Shown here: positions 46,032 through 57,873 of the stretch, piece after piece
How the letters are laid out: each line of letters opens with the position of its first letter
Position numbering within the stretch: position 1 is the stretch's first letter
Origin: Entonaema liquescens
Lineage: Eukaryota > Ascomycota > Sordariomycetes > Xylariales > Xylariaceae
Assembly: GCA_902805475.1 (NCBI GenBank)
Contig: CADCSX010000005.1
Location: 2,181,501 to 2,245,500, forward strand
Length of the DNA stretch: 64,000 nt
Direction of reading: 5' to 3'
Made by a program: the position numbers and the translations under genes
The notes under the pieces: generated by a model
Databases searched by the model: none
The model's input: only the letters and a program-made list of their open reading frames with translations
Told to the model about the DNA's origin: nothing

Positions 46032-47460
46032 GATGGTTGTGTTTCTATATTAGTGATAGATGATTAAGTAGAAGTCGTAAAGTGAGATTTAATATTGGAA
46101 TTGATGTTCTTTGTAGGTATCGCTGATGAAGTTCTTAATAATGTGTGATGAAAGAAGAAGGAGAGGCGTTGAGAAAAGGTCTTCTTATAACGTCAAACTA
46201 CGGCACCGATGACGAAAACAACATTCAGATTAGATGGCGTAAGGAACTTGGTATAATCCGAAGGCTCTAGTTGTACATTACGCTACTTACCGCTACATAG
46301 ATCCCGGTTTCGTAACAGCAAAGTGAAATCCAAAGCTCTCTTCTCCAAGTATTGTAGCCTCTTCTGCACCAAAGTCTCGGCTCGTCGCTCAACATGACGT
46401 AATAGACATCTTTAGATGTTGTTTAGATTGTCACCGGGTTATTGATTGGGTCGTGGGGCTCAAATGGGCCATGAGTCGTAGACCTAAAAACGGTTCCATC
46501 TAAGTTTCATTTCATTAATTGTGGCTGGAAGCTTTTCTGTAAAGCTTTTGCAAAGATTCTAGCTAATTCTAAATTGACTTGAGGTTTTTTTGGATTGGCG
46601 CTGTTTCTTAGTTTAGTTACTCTTAACTAACTAATAGTTACATTTGTTATTCTTACCATCACAAGCCCATCTCCCATCTCCCATCTCCCATCTCCAATGG
46701 TACCAAGATATAAATATGCATGTAATGATTAACCGAGTCAAAATCCCCAAATTTACGGGTAGATACGGTTGTATTCTACATCGAAAGGTACATGCTCGTA
46801 AGCCAGGTGCTAAATGTACATAACCTTATTGGAAGTTGCGACGACATTCCGGACCCACGAGGTTACATTCCATGGCTATGGATACTAGACCGGAGTACCA
46901 TCTCCCTAAGTGGGACATGGGACACGATGGAACCCGCTTTTTCGGCTGTGGCTTGAACGTAACCGGAAGCAAATAGATGGAACTTCTTTGTCAGCCATAG
47001 CCGTCATAGCTTCGGAAGCTCACGAAATGATGACGATGTGAATTATATGAATACCCCATTTTGAAATGCAAAACAAGGTAAGCCCCAATCTAGGAATTAC
47101 TGGCATATACCTTACGTTAGATAGGTAACTTTCGCCTACTCATCATTCCCCGCTGAGACTGGATCGTTGTAACCGCATCGAACTAAGATACGCCCAGTAC
47201 ACTCACTACTATGTTCACATGTTGCCTTGCTACAGAACCAGCCTCTTCCGCAATCTACCGCTCCCGCTCCATTAGAATGAAAAAAAAATGTACACTTATT
47301 ATATTAACGCCGTAACGTAACGTAGACCTGTACAACGAAGCACGTAATGGTAGAAATTTCCTTGGAATGCTAGCTCGGTATAACGAGTCCTTCTCCGGCC
47401 AATACCAATTAAACACCCGCTATGTTCTTTTGCCTTCAAAAGTTTTTGATTTCATTGTCT
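46032..47460. other. Intergenic, small membrane protein promoter and NEM1 3' flank
   Basis: No gene seen over 1.4 kb. Contains the CCCATCT repeat at 46666-46693 and AT-rich sequence at 47280-47320. Confidence 0.5.
46666..46693. repeat. Heptamer tandem repeat (CCCATCT)x4
   Basis: Four exact copies, read directly. Confidence 0.95.
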
Positions 47461-49169
47461 TCACGTCATCATATGCTGTCCGTCTTCTCCGCCCCGCAAT
47501 GCAAGTAATGCTCTAACATCAGAAACGTACTGCAATCCTTCTAGAAGGGGCACCAGGTGTAATAAATCATTATCCGTAGGGTCATTGATCCAGCCTTGGA
47601 TGGGAATCGCATTATCTGCACATGTAGATTCCCTAGTTAGCAGACTAATAGCAAACAAACTTAATCCGGGATAAATGTTCAGGGGATATCCTACCTTGAT
47701 GGAACATGTAGCTTAAGGGACTATTGTCTAGTATCATGACCTTGCTCAGGTCTGGTTCTATTGAGCTCAGATCCTTGATAAATGCGCCGTGCCTGAATGT
47801 GCAGTGCTGCCGATAGTATCTTCCCGAAAAGAACTTCCTCTCCGATTCTAACCAGTCGATGACGGGGTCTGCATATTCCTGTACCGATGCTGTGAATACG
47901 ACAAGATTGAACCATTTGCAAACCTTTGCGAACCATGATTAGTACGATAGTTTAGGGCCTTATCTATATTGCTTATTCTTCTTACCTTTCGAAGAAACTC
48001 GTCGCAGTGCGGCCGTTTATGGACATAATACAGAATAGGATGCTGAGGTCCTAGAGCCTGCTGGCCTCCGCTTCCGACGTACGTTGTATTGAGTCGCACC
48101 TCGACCATGTGCCCCGAACCCATTCGGCCCCCTTTCGACATACTGTGTATCAGAGTCTCGTCCAGATCCAATATCAATGTTTTCAGCTGCTTCGGATCGA
48201 GGGGTTCGTAGGGGACGTAAGAAGGTTGCCGACGAGGTATCAATGGTCTAGGAGGGGCAGGAGTCTTGGGGTACTTTGTCAGAGCCCCAATAGGGGAGGT
48301 AGGAGACTTTAGTTGAGCCGACAAATCTGCTGAGGTATCGCCGCTGTTAGTGCTACCACTAGCACTTGTAGACTTGGCTTTCCTGTGTTTCCGCTGCCGC
48401 ATAGCATCGTCGTTATTTAGCTTAATCCTTATCGATCTCCTTGCCGGTGAGCCCTCTTCAGAAGGATCAAGAGACTTGGACCGCATATGGCGACCGGAAG
48501 AACCGGAGCCGCGACGGACACCTGGATTTCTGCTAGCCATATCCGATTCCGATTCCGACGACAGGCCAGAGGATGAAGTACCCGATGAGGGCATCGGGCG
48601 GGAAGCTGCAAATGCATACTTCCCTCGGGAGCCTTGGTAGGAATGCTTAGGGGAAACTTGCTTCTCTTCATTAAGCGCGACGCTCTCGTGGTAGTCAGCT
48701 GCCAGTTTGCGCGTATCGCCTCCGTAAATACCAAAAGAGTCCCGAATTGTCGCAAGGGGGCGAAATTCCCCCGTTCGTCATAAAAGCAAGCAACGAGGTA
48801 AACTCCAGGTGCAGCGATAGTAGACAGAACCAAGCGGAAAGAGTTTATCAGATTGCTTGCTATGCGCCCGGGGATAACATGCCAGGAATAATAACGGATA
48901 TTCGCCTCCTTGATATCGCTTTTTTCTAATAAGGGAGTCTTTTCGTCTGCGCTGAGAAAATTGCCCAAGTCTCCATCCCTGTTAAATGTGCCGTCGTTCG
49001 GTGAGGAATTAGGTGCGCATTTGTCGCTGGGCGACGTTTCCTCTGAAGGCGTTGGGTTGTCATCAGACTGAGCGACAGCTAAGCCGATATGACTTAGGGA
49101 GTTTGATCGCGAAGGGGCAGGACTCGAGGTCGGGGAGACGCGCGCGGATATTATATTGAGGGAGTTCAT
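47461..49169 (-). CDS. NEM1: Nem1-type FCP1/NIF phosphatase, one apparent frameshift
   Basis: ER/nuclear-envelope phosphatase that with Spo7 activates the Pah1 lipin and so controls lipid synthesis. Exons 49169-47986, 47923-47695 and 47615-47461. The N-terminal half is Ser-rich with a membrane-associated segment (LINSFRLVLSTIAAPGVYLV). The catalytic domain starts at TLILDLDETLIHS (DxDxT nucleophile) and runs through YYVHKRPHCDEFLRK, KWFNLVVFTASVQEYADPVI, the DNSP motif in LDNSPLSYMFHQDNAIPI and ends near GEDGQHMMT. The frame changes once at 48756-48772, where two five-base C/G runs lie; one extra base gives GNFAPLATIRDSFGIYGGD and about 522 residues. A short intron there is a weaker alternative. 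Confidence 0.85.
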
Positions 49170-50427
49170 CTTCCGGTCGACCTGCAAGCCATGAAGAACC
49201 GATTATGCCCGCTAAATAACAAGCACAAGATTCGCAGGTTATTATCAACGGTTAAAATATTTGGTGGAGGCGACGGCGGAAGGTTGGAGAAGGAGAAAAA
49301 AAAAGAGACAATCTAATTCAAGGTCGGTCGGCCGGGCTGAATTGCCCGAGTCGCGTTTGCTCCCGTGCTGGGACTGGTGGACGAATTGTTCTGTATGGTC
49401 TTGTATGGTCTTGTATGGTCTAACTGGCGACGTATAGTACAAAAGTCCCGAGGATTTGAATGAGAGATTGGGTTTTTACTTCCTCTCTTTTCAAACCTCG
49501 GTTGGAATTATGATTGCTGAAAAGCTACGCGCAACTGTGATGGTGGAATCTACTTGCGTTTTCCAAATATTTCATTCCTGCAAGGTAGTAAGAGTAAGAA
49601 TAAGGGTATGTATTAACGAGCTTTGTTGCTGCGGTAGGACAGATTCAAGAAACACGCAAATCGCGAAATGTGAAATGTTGCTGATGTTACAAAGTGTTGT
49701 CTTTGTTAAGCCAAGAGAGCTCCAGAAGCCTCACTTATTGAAGATTATAGGGGAGGTAAGTATATGTAGGGCCAGTCTAGGGAGTTTATTGCGATAGAGT
49801 TGCTTAGCATTACAGTTGCGCCAGGACCCAACAGAATAAAACTATTGGAGCCAAGACCACCACAGGGCCACCACCGTACCACTGGAAATTAGTGTCCTTG
49901 TCCCGCTCTAACGATTGTACTTCAGGTTGTACTTTATCTACCTACCTAGGGGAAGTACCATTTAAAAGGAGTAAATTGGTAATCACGTGTCGAATGCCCG
50001 TGCCCGCAATGCAACCGACCCCGCCATGCAACGAGATACCCTAGTAAAAATCCATGTCCTGCACGTACGGAAGGTACATTCAATTTATATGTAGATCTGG
50101 TTCATCTACGTACTTTTTTTTCTTGTGATCGTCGTTGACTCACAATTCTCGCAAAAGCCTCCATATCGATAATTCGGGCGAACGTTTACATCGATCTGTT
50201 ACGAAAGCACCAAGCTAACTCGATACAAACAAGTTATTCACTCTCCGCCAATTTCGCATACTGAAGCTTCTCAATCCTAGAGGTTTTATTTTATACCACG
50301 ATTTGGGCATTGCTGACTTCGCTCTACCTGCGCCGACCAATACCATTCCAAAGATCGACGCACTAGTTGTTCAAGCTTCCCCTACAAATAAGATACCCCT
50401 CCAAAGAAAACTCCAAGACCGCGAGAA
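49170..50427. other. Divergent region between NEM1 and eIF2B beta
   Basis: Contains the decamer repeat at 49391-49420. A 113-codon frame at 49456-49797 has no domain. The right part is the eIF2B beta leader, with short ATGs that may be upstream ORFs. Confidence 0.45.
49391..49420. repeat. Decamer tandem repeat, TTGTATGGTC x3
   Basis: Three head-to-tail copies with one change in the first (CTGTATGGTC). Confidence 0.95.
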
Positions 50428-51834
50428 ATGGCACCTCCTAAGGGGGGCTATGCGCCCGACCTGGACAAGTTTCTCGACACGTTAAAGAGTCGACCAGTTG
50501 ACGCTTCCGTCGAATTCCTCATATCGTAAGCGTGAAATTTATATGTAGTGTCGTCTAAGGTTGGGACTGATATATGCGGCATAGCCTCCTGAAGCGACGA
50601 CAAATCCGAGGCTCCGAATCTTGCGCAATAGCTACAGCACATATCCTACTTCAAGTCGTTGCCAAAGATAAATGGTCAGACGTAGATCAACTTATTGGGC
50701 GAATACAGTTAGTCGGCAGGAAACTTGTAACAGCACAACCTCACGAGCTAGTTATTGGCAATATCGTGAAGCGAGTCCTGGGATTGATACGAGATGAAGC
50801 CTCGGAAGATCGAAACGACACAGGTAGTGATTCGCCTACCGACAGAACCCCTACTCTACCTCCCGCTATAGAGCCCATCCCCGTCTCGAAGTCAACTCGA
50901 CTTCCCTCGTTGGTCGCTCTTGGATCCTTTGCCCGCACGCAGTCCATGTTCAACCTTCTCTCGGATCCAGATTTTATTCCTTCACCCGGCTCCACGCCCA
51001 AGCTAGGTTCGGGAGCCTCAACACCACAGGGATTTCCACAATCTACAAATATACACGCACTCAGGTCAGAAGTGATTGATGGGATCGAAGAAATCATGGA
51101 TGAGATCAGACAAGTGGATGAACAGGTCCAAGCATACGCCGAGATCGTCATACACCCAGGAGATTATGTTTTAGTCCATCAGCCATCGAGGACAGTTCAG
51201 AAGTTCCTCTTGCGAGCCGCGTCGAAGAGGAAGTTTACTGTGTTTCTCGTTGTCGACCCATCCGCAGCCTCTACCGAGGATGACCCATATACCTCCCTAC
51301 GAAAATCTTTATCGTCCTCCGGATCGACTGTAGTAAATATCATGAATGTTGGCCTCATGGCCTACATGTCGAAAGTAAACAAAGTTATTCTTGGAGCTCG
51401 AGCGATTACGAAGAAGGGTGGTGTTATTGTCGATTCTGGTGCTGCTGTCATCGCTCGCGCTGCTCGAGAACAAGGTCGGACAGTCATCGTTTTAGGTGGT
51501 GTCTACAAGCTTAGTCCCGATAGCAGGTTCCATCACGAAGGGCTCGTTGAATGGGGCGACCCCTCTAAATACGTCAATTTTGCAGACGGTGAAATGGTGG
51601 GACAGGTAAGAGTTAAGAATGCAGTCGCTGAATTTATCCCCACCGACCTCGTCAATACTTACATTACAAACTTGTAAGTGGTTGCTCTAACGTATAAGCT
51701 GTTACGAGTCTAGCAATTGTTAACTTTTTCAATGCAGGGGTGCACATTCTAAAGACCATCTACATGGTCTTATAGCTGATCATTATAAGGAGGAGGATAT
51801 CAACTTTGACCTCTTTGGGAGACTCCAGAGATGA
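50428..51834 (+). CDS. GCD7: Translation initiation factor eIF2B subunit beta
   Basis: Regulatory subunit of the eIF2B guanine-nucleotide exchange factor that recharges eIF2 with GTP; part of the alpha-beta-delta regulatory subcomplex. Exons 50428-50525, 50585-51673 and 51738-51834 give 427 residues. Key pieces: KRRQIRGSESCAIATA, VIGNIVKRVLGLIRDE, the Rossmann-like C-terminal half with VHQPSRTVQKFL, KVILGARAITKKGGVIVDSG and AREQGRTVIVLGGVYKL. A Ser/Pro-rich insertion at about 130-190 is usual in filamentous fungi. The last exon adds DHYKEEDINFDLFGRLQR. The GNIVKRVL segment and length point to beta rather than alpha or delta. Confidence 0.9.
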
Positions 51835-52674
51835 TTTAGATAGCGCGTCGTCATATGCACCATCTTGTCTAATTGCGACATTCTATGGTAGTCATATACA
51901 TTGCCAGAAATGAATACTTCTCATAGAAGGAGATGTTCCTCCGAGTATGGCCGGCAATTATGTCTAGCGATGCAAAAGCTCATTCGAATACCCTGGTAAT
52001 TTGACTCATTTTTGAGGCAGCCATATGTAGGCAAGCATGTGTAATCGTGGTGGCCGCGTCACCTTACCACAATAGCAGGTAGCTTCTCATGCAAGTGCAG
52101 GGGTTATTCTCGAACAAACGCTGGCGGAGCAAGGTCAATAGAACGTGGGGTGGGTTGATTGACAGAAGCTTAGCCATCCCTCCACTCGGGATCGAGCGAA
52201 TCTAGTTCAGGGATCCGTCTCCAGGGCTGAACAGCTCAGCCGCCAATAAAAAGTACATTCCTTAAGACGTGTGAACTGGGCCTAGTTAATTGTCTCTCAC
52301 AAGAAGGACATGATGAATAGGTCCTTTTAGTTAAATAAAAAGCATCCTAGAACCCATCGGATATCTCTCTACCCATCTATCTAGGTATATTTCAAGTTCA
52401 ACTATACTAGTTACATGTACCTAACATACCTAGGTACATAGGTACATACTCCCTAGGCTAGGTTAGGTCTCGTACTACCTAGGTACCTTCATATAAGAAA
52501 TACTTGTGTTTCGTCGGAGTTCTTGCCAGCGGACAACACCTCTATTAAGCCTATCTTTCATAAGTACATAAGATATCTAGGCACCCGTCAAAGATCCAGT
52601 CATAAATCAATCACCTACCTTATATATCTTCCTTTGCAACAACAACATCATATTTCTACATCCCAAAACTCAAG
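51835..52674. other. Intergenic with dense TACCTAGGTA motifs
   Basis: Promoter side of the PY-motif gene. The motif TACCTAGGTAC or close variants occurs several times at 52381-52490. No gene seen. Confidence 0.5.
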
Positions 52675-55016
52675 ATGGACGATATTCCACCGCCTCCGTA
52701 TACCGAAACTGATATTCATTCGCATTCGAGTCATTCACCGGTAACTCAACCCGGTGTAAACGATGACGATGCTTCCGTTACCACATCATCTCACAGCACC
52801 GTAGTCTACACCCCACCAGAAACCCCGCGAGAGTCGCACTTCAACTTTCCCGGGAGTGATGATCATCACACAATAGCTTCTGCCCATTCTTACTTTGAAT
52901 CGCGCCCTACTCTAAGAAGTGCGACCGGCAAGAATTTCGTCGTCTCGTTAGCTATTACAGAAAATGCTTCTCCAGATGACTTCCCCTACCCAAGCTGGGC
53001 TAGCGAACACGACACCACCGAGCAGGATTGGCAAACATTCCTTAATTACCTCTTGCCAGATCATGCCTCGCGGGCAAACTCGCATGTTATCGAGCGTAAA
53101 TTGCAGGCGGAGGAGGAGAAACAATCGTCTACGACCAACAGCAATATCGCTGAGGCGCAACTAGGCCAGATCAAGTCATCTACTAATTTGGCGACGCAAT
53201 CTTTGCATGATCTTGATGCCATGATCCGCGAGTGGAACGATGGTTTCTTTGGCCCTAGAGGCGTGACTATTGAGAGGGCTACACCTCAACCCCCCAGCAC
53301 ATCGCGAGCACCGGGTACCCAACAAATACCCCCTGTCGAACCCCAGCCCCAGCCTCAACCTCAATCCCAAACCCAGGAGCGATCTTCGGGATCTTCGGGA
53401 TCGTGGTGGAACCCTTTTAGACCTCTTGAGGCTAATAGTCGTGGTCTTCGCATGGGACGTCTAACCATCGATAATGATCGTGTATCCTTCGGTGGCTCAT
53501 TTGAAGTAGATCGCAATGGCGTGCGTTGGGGTGTTCAACCCGCCGATGGTAGCTCTCCCTTTGCTGGCCCTGGAACCCAAGGCTTTCCTGCCGGTCCCAG
53601 TCCATTCGGGGATTACCCGCGAGCAAGATGTCTTGGGTACAGCTCAGGACGTGGCCGTGGAGATTGGGGACAGCATCACCATGGTCATAGTCGCCGGGGG
53701 TCGCGCGACCGCTCACCTAGCCCAAGTTCTAGCAGTTCGTCCTCGTCAGACTCCGATTCGGGCTCTAGCATCGGCAGCCTCCTGATTGCGATGACTTGAC
53801 TGATTCTCAACTCCCTGTTGCCAAGCAGTCGATCCGCTCATGGCTCGACCATCCAGAGCAGCCCGTAACCAAGCAGATGCTCAAGACACTGCGGTCCGAT
53901 ATCAAGGCCGCTAAACACGCTCCTCCACCGGCTAATGATCCGGCATGGGAGGCTAATAAGCAGCAGACGCGCCGGGAAGTGCAAGCCCTACTCGCGCGAT
54001 TCAAGACTCTGAAGCGCGAACAAAAGCGAGTGGCGAGGGTGTGGCGCAAGAAAGAGAGAGCCCAGAAGAGAGCGTTCAAGCGCGAGCGCCGCGAACGTCG
54101 AAAGGCCGAGAAGCGAGAGCAGAGGAACGTACAGCGCGACGTCAGAAGTGCCGAGCGCGAAATGGAAGGCCATTCCAGACGCGGTCCCGGCCCGCGCAGC
54201 GCTTTCAACCCCTTCGCACCGAGAGTCGGCGACATGCCGGTCCCTACTATGCCTAGCGCACCCGGCAACCACCCAGTGAACATACCGAGCTTTCCATTTG
54301 GTGGGCCCGAGTTTTCCTTCGGCCGCGTCGGCAGGGGGCGAGGCAGTCTTTTCGGCGGCCGCCACCCTCGCCCCTGGGAGTCGCACATCCAGCAAGCGAA
54401 GCAGTACGCCGAGAAGGCGAGAGACGCTGCGCAGCAACAGGCTGAACAAGCTAGGAATTCAGCGCAGCAGCAGGCCGAGCACGCGAGAAACACGGCACAG
54501 CGACAGGCCGAACAGGCGAGAAATCTCGCGCAACAGCAAGCAGATCGGGATAGAGCCCACGCGCAGACACAGGCGAACATGGCACGAGCCGAAGCGCAGC
54601 GAGTAGTAGACGCAGCGCGCGCACAAGCCGCAGCCACCGTGCGAGCATCCGTCCCAGCGGGATACTCGCCCTGGGGTCCGCCACCGCCGCCACCCCGAGC
54701 ACCCGCCCCGACAAACGACAAGCTCCAGGCAGCAGATACACTAGACGCGCAGATCACGGGCAAAGCGCGGTCGCTAAGAGCGTTGCGCGAGGCCATTGAG
54801 AGGGAGCGCACCGAGGCGGCGATGCGTGGCGGAGGAGAAGAAGAATATGGTGAAGATAAGAAGAGTTCGGGTAAGGAGATAGAGGCTGAGGCCCTAGAGA
54901 GCGAGATCGAGAGGATGCAGTTGGATGTGGAGAGGTTACGGCTCGAAGGCTTGCAGTTGCAGGCTGATGAGGAGCTTGCGAGGAGGCTGCAGGAGGAAGA
55001 GCATCAGCGCGGGTAA
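52675..55016 (+). CDS. PY-motif protein with hendecad-repeat helix, one apparent frameshift
   Basis: Unknown function. Two abutting frames, 52675-53799 and 53796-55016, read as one gene of about 780 residues if one base is restored at 53781-53782 (CTCCTGAT where CTCCCTGAT would give SLPDCDDLTDSQLPVAKQ). The N-terminus MDDIPPPPYTETD carries a PPxY motif of the type bound by WW-domain (Nedd4/Rsp5) ubiquitin ligases. A disordered Gln/Pro/Ser-rich region and an eight-Ser tract follow. The second half has a very basic helix (KKERAQKRAFKRERRERRK), then five 11-residue repeats of type AQQQAEQARNS, a Pro run and a C-terminal coiled coil (VERLRLEGLQLQADEELARR). No introns. The domain family is not named with confidence. 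Long antisense frames are shadows. Confidence 0.75.
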
Positions 55017-55583
55017 ATACAAGTATCAGAATTTGTTACTGAATTATGTGAAGGGTTGGTTAGGGGTTTAATATTCCAACGGTCATTAAATTTACCTAGG
55101 GTCTGGACGGGATGGGACAGGATGGAGGTTATATTGATGTGAAGATATGGAACTAAACGACCGACGAAAGGGGCCGGGGGTTACCGGCTATAGGTATAAT
55201 ATGCTTCCCAGGGGAGGGAAATGGATATGGTCTACGATCACTTTATGACACTCGGGTACCTACTTAGATAGGCCTTAACAGGCGATGATTTCACCAAGCA
55301 TGCAGATAAATATAAATCTCAGAAGATGCTTTCTTTTCTCCTCCGTACCCATGTCCTATTCGTAAACCACGAAGTGTGTCTAGGATTTGTACACATAACA
55401 TGATTCTTGAAAGGGACCTATGCTGACCGACCCAGGTGCAAATGCTATTCAACTAATGCCACAAGCCGCAAGACAACCAATCCCTAGGAGAACCTATGCG
55501 ACCCCTTCCTAGAGCCGAGCCATGTTTCCCCCTTCCGCGGCGTAAGCTAGGATGTCTAACCTCTTCCCATCCCCAGTCATCCC
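55017..55583. other. Convergent intergenic
   Basis: Between the PY-motif gene and NAA10. No feature recognised. Confidence 0.5.
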
Positions 55584-56397
55584 CTAAGCATGTTTACTCT
55601 CATCCTTCTCCACAAGCGCCTGCACGCCCAACGCCCTTCCGACCTTAACCTTGCGCTTAGTCTCCTTGGGCCTATTCGCCAGGGCCTTCTTACCATCCTC
55701 GGCCTTCCCGGCGTCTCCCACGGGGTCTCCTTCATCCGCACCTTCAGTAGCGGCGGCGGCGGCGGCGGCGTCGTCTTCGGCGTCGAGCTGCGCGTCGCGG
55801 ATCTGCTCGCGGATGGAGGACAGGTCGAGGCGCATGCAGTGGGCGTCCTCGCCGTCGGCGTAGTACTTGGGCTCCGTCTTCTCCTGGTCGAAGCCCAGCG
55901 TCTTGGTGTACAGGTGGATGGCGGCCTTGTTGGACACGCGCACGTGCAGGCTGACGTACTGCGCGCCGAAGGTCTCGACCATGGCGAGTTCTGTATGTAT
56001 ACATATTTTTCTGGCAGTCAGTTGCTTACTACCTCTTACATAGAAGAAGAGAAGAAAGAAAGGATGGAAGGAAGAGAAACTCACGGCTCTGTCTCATGAG
56101 CTTCTCGGCGATCCCCAGCCGGCGGTGGGTGCGCATGACGGACAGCGAGGTGATGTGGCCGTGCTGGACGCCGTCGCTAGGTTCCTCCTCCATCTTCGCG
56201 AGGACGTAGCCGACGATCTTGGGGTAGTCGTAGGGGGTCTTTTTGGGTCGCGAGACGTCGACGGCGACGTAGCTGAGCTGAGGCCATGATAGGGCGTGGT
56301 ATAGGTAGTATTTCATGAAGTAATTCTCGGGCAGGTTTTCCAGGTTCGCATGTTGGATTAGCGGAATGTCCCGCGGTTCGAGGCGTCTGATATCCAT
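55584..56397 (-). CDS. NAA10: NatA catalytic subunit, N-alpha-acetyltransferase Naa10/Ard1
   Basis: GNAT enzyme that with Naa15 acetylates nascent N-termini (Ser, Ala, Thr, Gly) at the ribosome. Exons 56397-56085 and 55990-55584 give 239 residues. Start MDIRRLEPRDIPLIQHANLE; then LPENYFMKYYLYHALSWPQL, HITSLSVMRTHRRLGIAEKL (acetyl-CoA binding RxxGxA) and, across the splice join, LMRQSQLAMVETFGAQYVSL and VSNKAAIHLYTKTLGF. The tail is Asp/Ala-rich with a (GCC)n-coded Ala tract at 55749-55773 and a basic end, as in filamentous fungi. Confidence 0.94.
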
Positions 56398-56918
56398 TGT
56401 CTTTTGTCTGTGTGTGTTCGTCTGCTTCTTGTTGGGTAATTGGTTGATTCGTCCCCTTGCTCTTTGCTATAAAGGAACGGCTTTGGCTCTTGACGGGTTG
56501 GGTATTTAGAGCAGTGGTAGCGGGTATGTGAGGTAAATGTAAGGGTAGAGGGTGAGCTGTAGCTTATGACCGCTTTCGTAGCTATTGTTCATGTCTAAAG
56601 GCGCACAATTAAACCTTATAGGCATTATCGATAATTGACTTTGGCGGGGCAGAATGTCGCCAATGTACTAACATGCCTAGAAATACTCCATGTAGGTACC
56701 TGATTTACCTTATGTTGAATAAGATCTTTAACTGCATATGAGATAACTTTATTTTGCCCCACGTATCTGAACATCTGCCCCGCCATTCCGATTCGGCCGG
56801 TCCCAACATTTGAAGCAAGCTATCACTAGGATCTATTGTCGGTGGCATAGGAATATATCATCGAGATAAGCATCCCTATCATATTAGATCGCATCTTTCA
56901 ACACCTTGGTATCTAAAT
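56398..56918. promoter_or_regulatory. Divergent promoter region NAA10 / LTO1
   Basis: About 520 bases between divergent starts. GTAGGTACCTGA motif at 56693-56704. No specific site assigned. Confidence 0.4.
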
Positions 56919-57506
56919 ATGGATGACTTATTTGACGACATCCTGAACCTGGAAGAGCAATACTACAAAGAGGGCTACGACGAGGGCTATAAAGATGGTG
57001 CTGAAGCCGGTCGGATCGAGGGCCTCTCCGTTGGTATGAAGACGGGGTTTGAGAAGTTCTTAGAAGCGGGCCGGTTGCAAGGCAAAGCTATAGTCTGGCA
57101 AAGCCGGTTACCCAACCGACAGGAATCATATACATCCAACAACTCACAACAAGAGCCGGCGCAGGTTGGGGCATCATCTATCTCTGAAGATGAGAAGAAC
57201 TCCGAATTAAGAAGGTTACCGCCTCTCAACGGCAACCCGCGACTGGAAAAGAACATCACCATGCTGTACGGTATTCTGGAACCTGGAACGTTGTCAACTA
57301 AAAACGATGACGAATCGGTCAACGACTTCGACAGCAGGTTGAAGGGCGCCCAGTCCAGAGTTAAGATGATCGAGAGGGCCATCGGCGAAGGGGCCGGCGA
57401 TAAAGGCCCCGCTAACAAGAATCGCCAGCCAGCCCAGAAGAATGAAAATATCGAAGACATCGGAAGGATACCACAAAGGACAGAGGTGGTAATGGGCGAG
57501 ATATGA
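56919..57506 (+). CDS. LTO1: Lto1/ORAOV1 family protein
   Basis: In yeast Lto1 acts with Yae1 as an adaptor that recruits the ABC protein Rli1 to the cytosolic Fe-S assembly machinery. Single exon, 195 residues. The Yae1/Lto1 N-terminal deca-GX3 signature is at about residues 19-55: GYDEGYKDGAEAGRIEGLSV and GMKTGFEKFLEAGRLQGKA. The rest is disordered and charged, longer than in yeast. The usual C-terminal Trp of the Fe-S targeting tail is not present; the product ends VVMGEI. Yae1 is not in the window. Confidence 0.82.
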   Translation: MDDLFDDILNLEEQYYKEGYDEGYKDGAEAGRIEGLSVGMKTGFEKFLEAGRLQGKAIVWQSRLPNRQESYTSNNSQQEPAQVGASSISEDEKNSELRRLPPLNGNPRLEKNITMLYGILEPGTLSTKNDDESVNDFDSRLKGAQSRVKMIERAIGEGAGDKGPANKNRQPAQKNENIEDIGRIPQRTEVVMGEI

Positions 57507-57873
57507 TCATCTTGATTCAATAGTTTAAGGGGGAGATAATTAACTGTCAGCATCTCGACGATGTCACCTAGAATAAGGCACACGCCCACGGAACAGTTAA
57601 ACCAGTCATAGAAATTCGAATAATCTATTAATTCAGTAATACAATCACCACTAGAGAACCTGTTAACCGTAAAGAATTTGTTATTAGGAGCTGGTGTTTT
57701 TCATATGTACAACTTGCTCCATCGTATATAGCATTTATAAGTCTATTTGAAACTCCGGCAAGGATATCTGCGTTAAACATTAGCATCTCTGTCTCTCTCT
57801 CTCTCTCATCCTGCCATTCCAAACACAGTCCATCAAAAAATCCGAATAGTTAGTTATATGGGATAGGAGGTAC
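57507..57873. other. Convergent intergenic with CT microsatellite
   Basis: A (CT)n tract lies at about 57791-57806. A 64-codon minus-strand frame at 57628-57822 has no domain. Confidence 0.5.

Noticed and set aside
48720..48760. Intron explaining the frame change in NEM1
   Set aside because: The GTATTT donor at about 48732 needs an intron of roughly 50-80 bases with poor branch and acceptor signals, and the sequence it would remove is protein-like; a single-base loss fits better.
53807..54811. 334-codon open frame on the minus strand
   Set aside because: Lies fully antisense to the GC-rich repeat region of the PY-motif gene; Arg/Ala/Ser/Cys-rich composition typical of a shadow frame.
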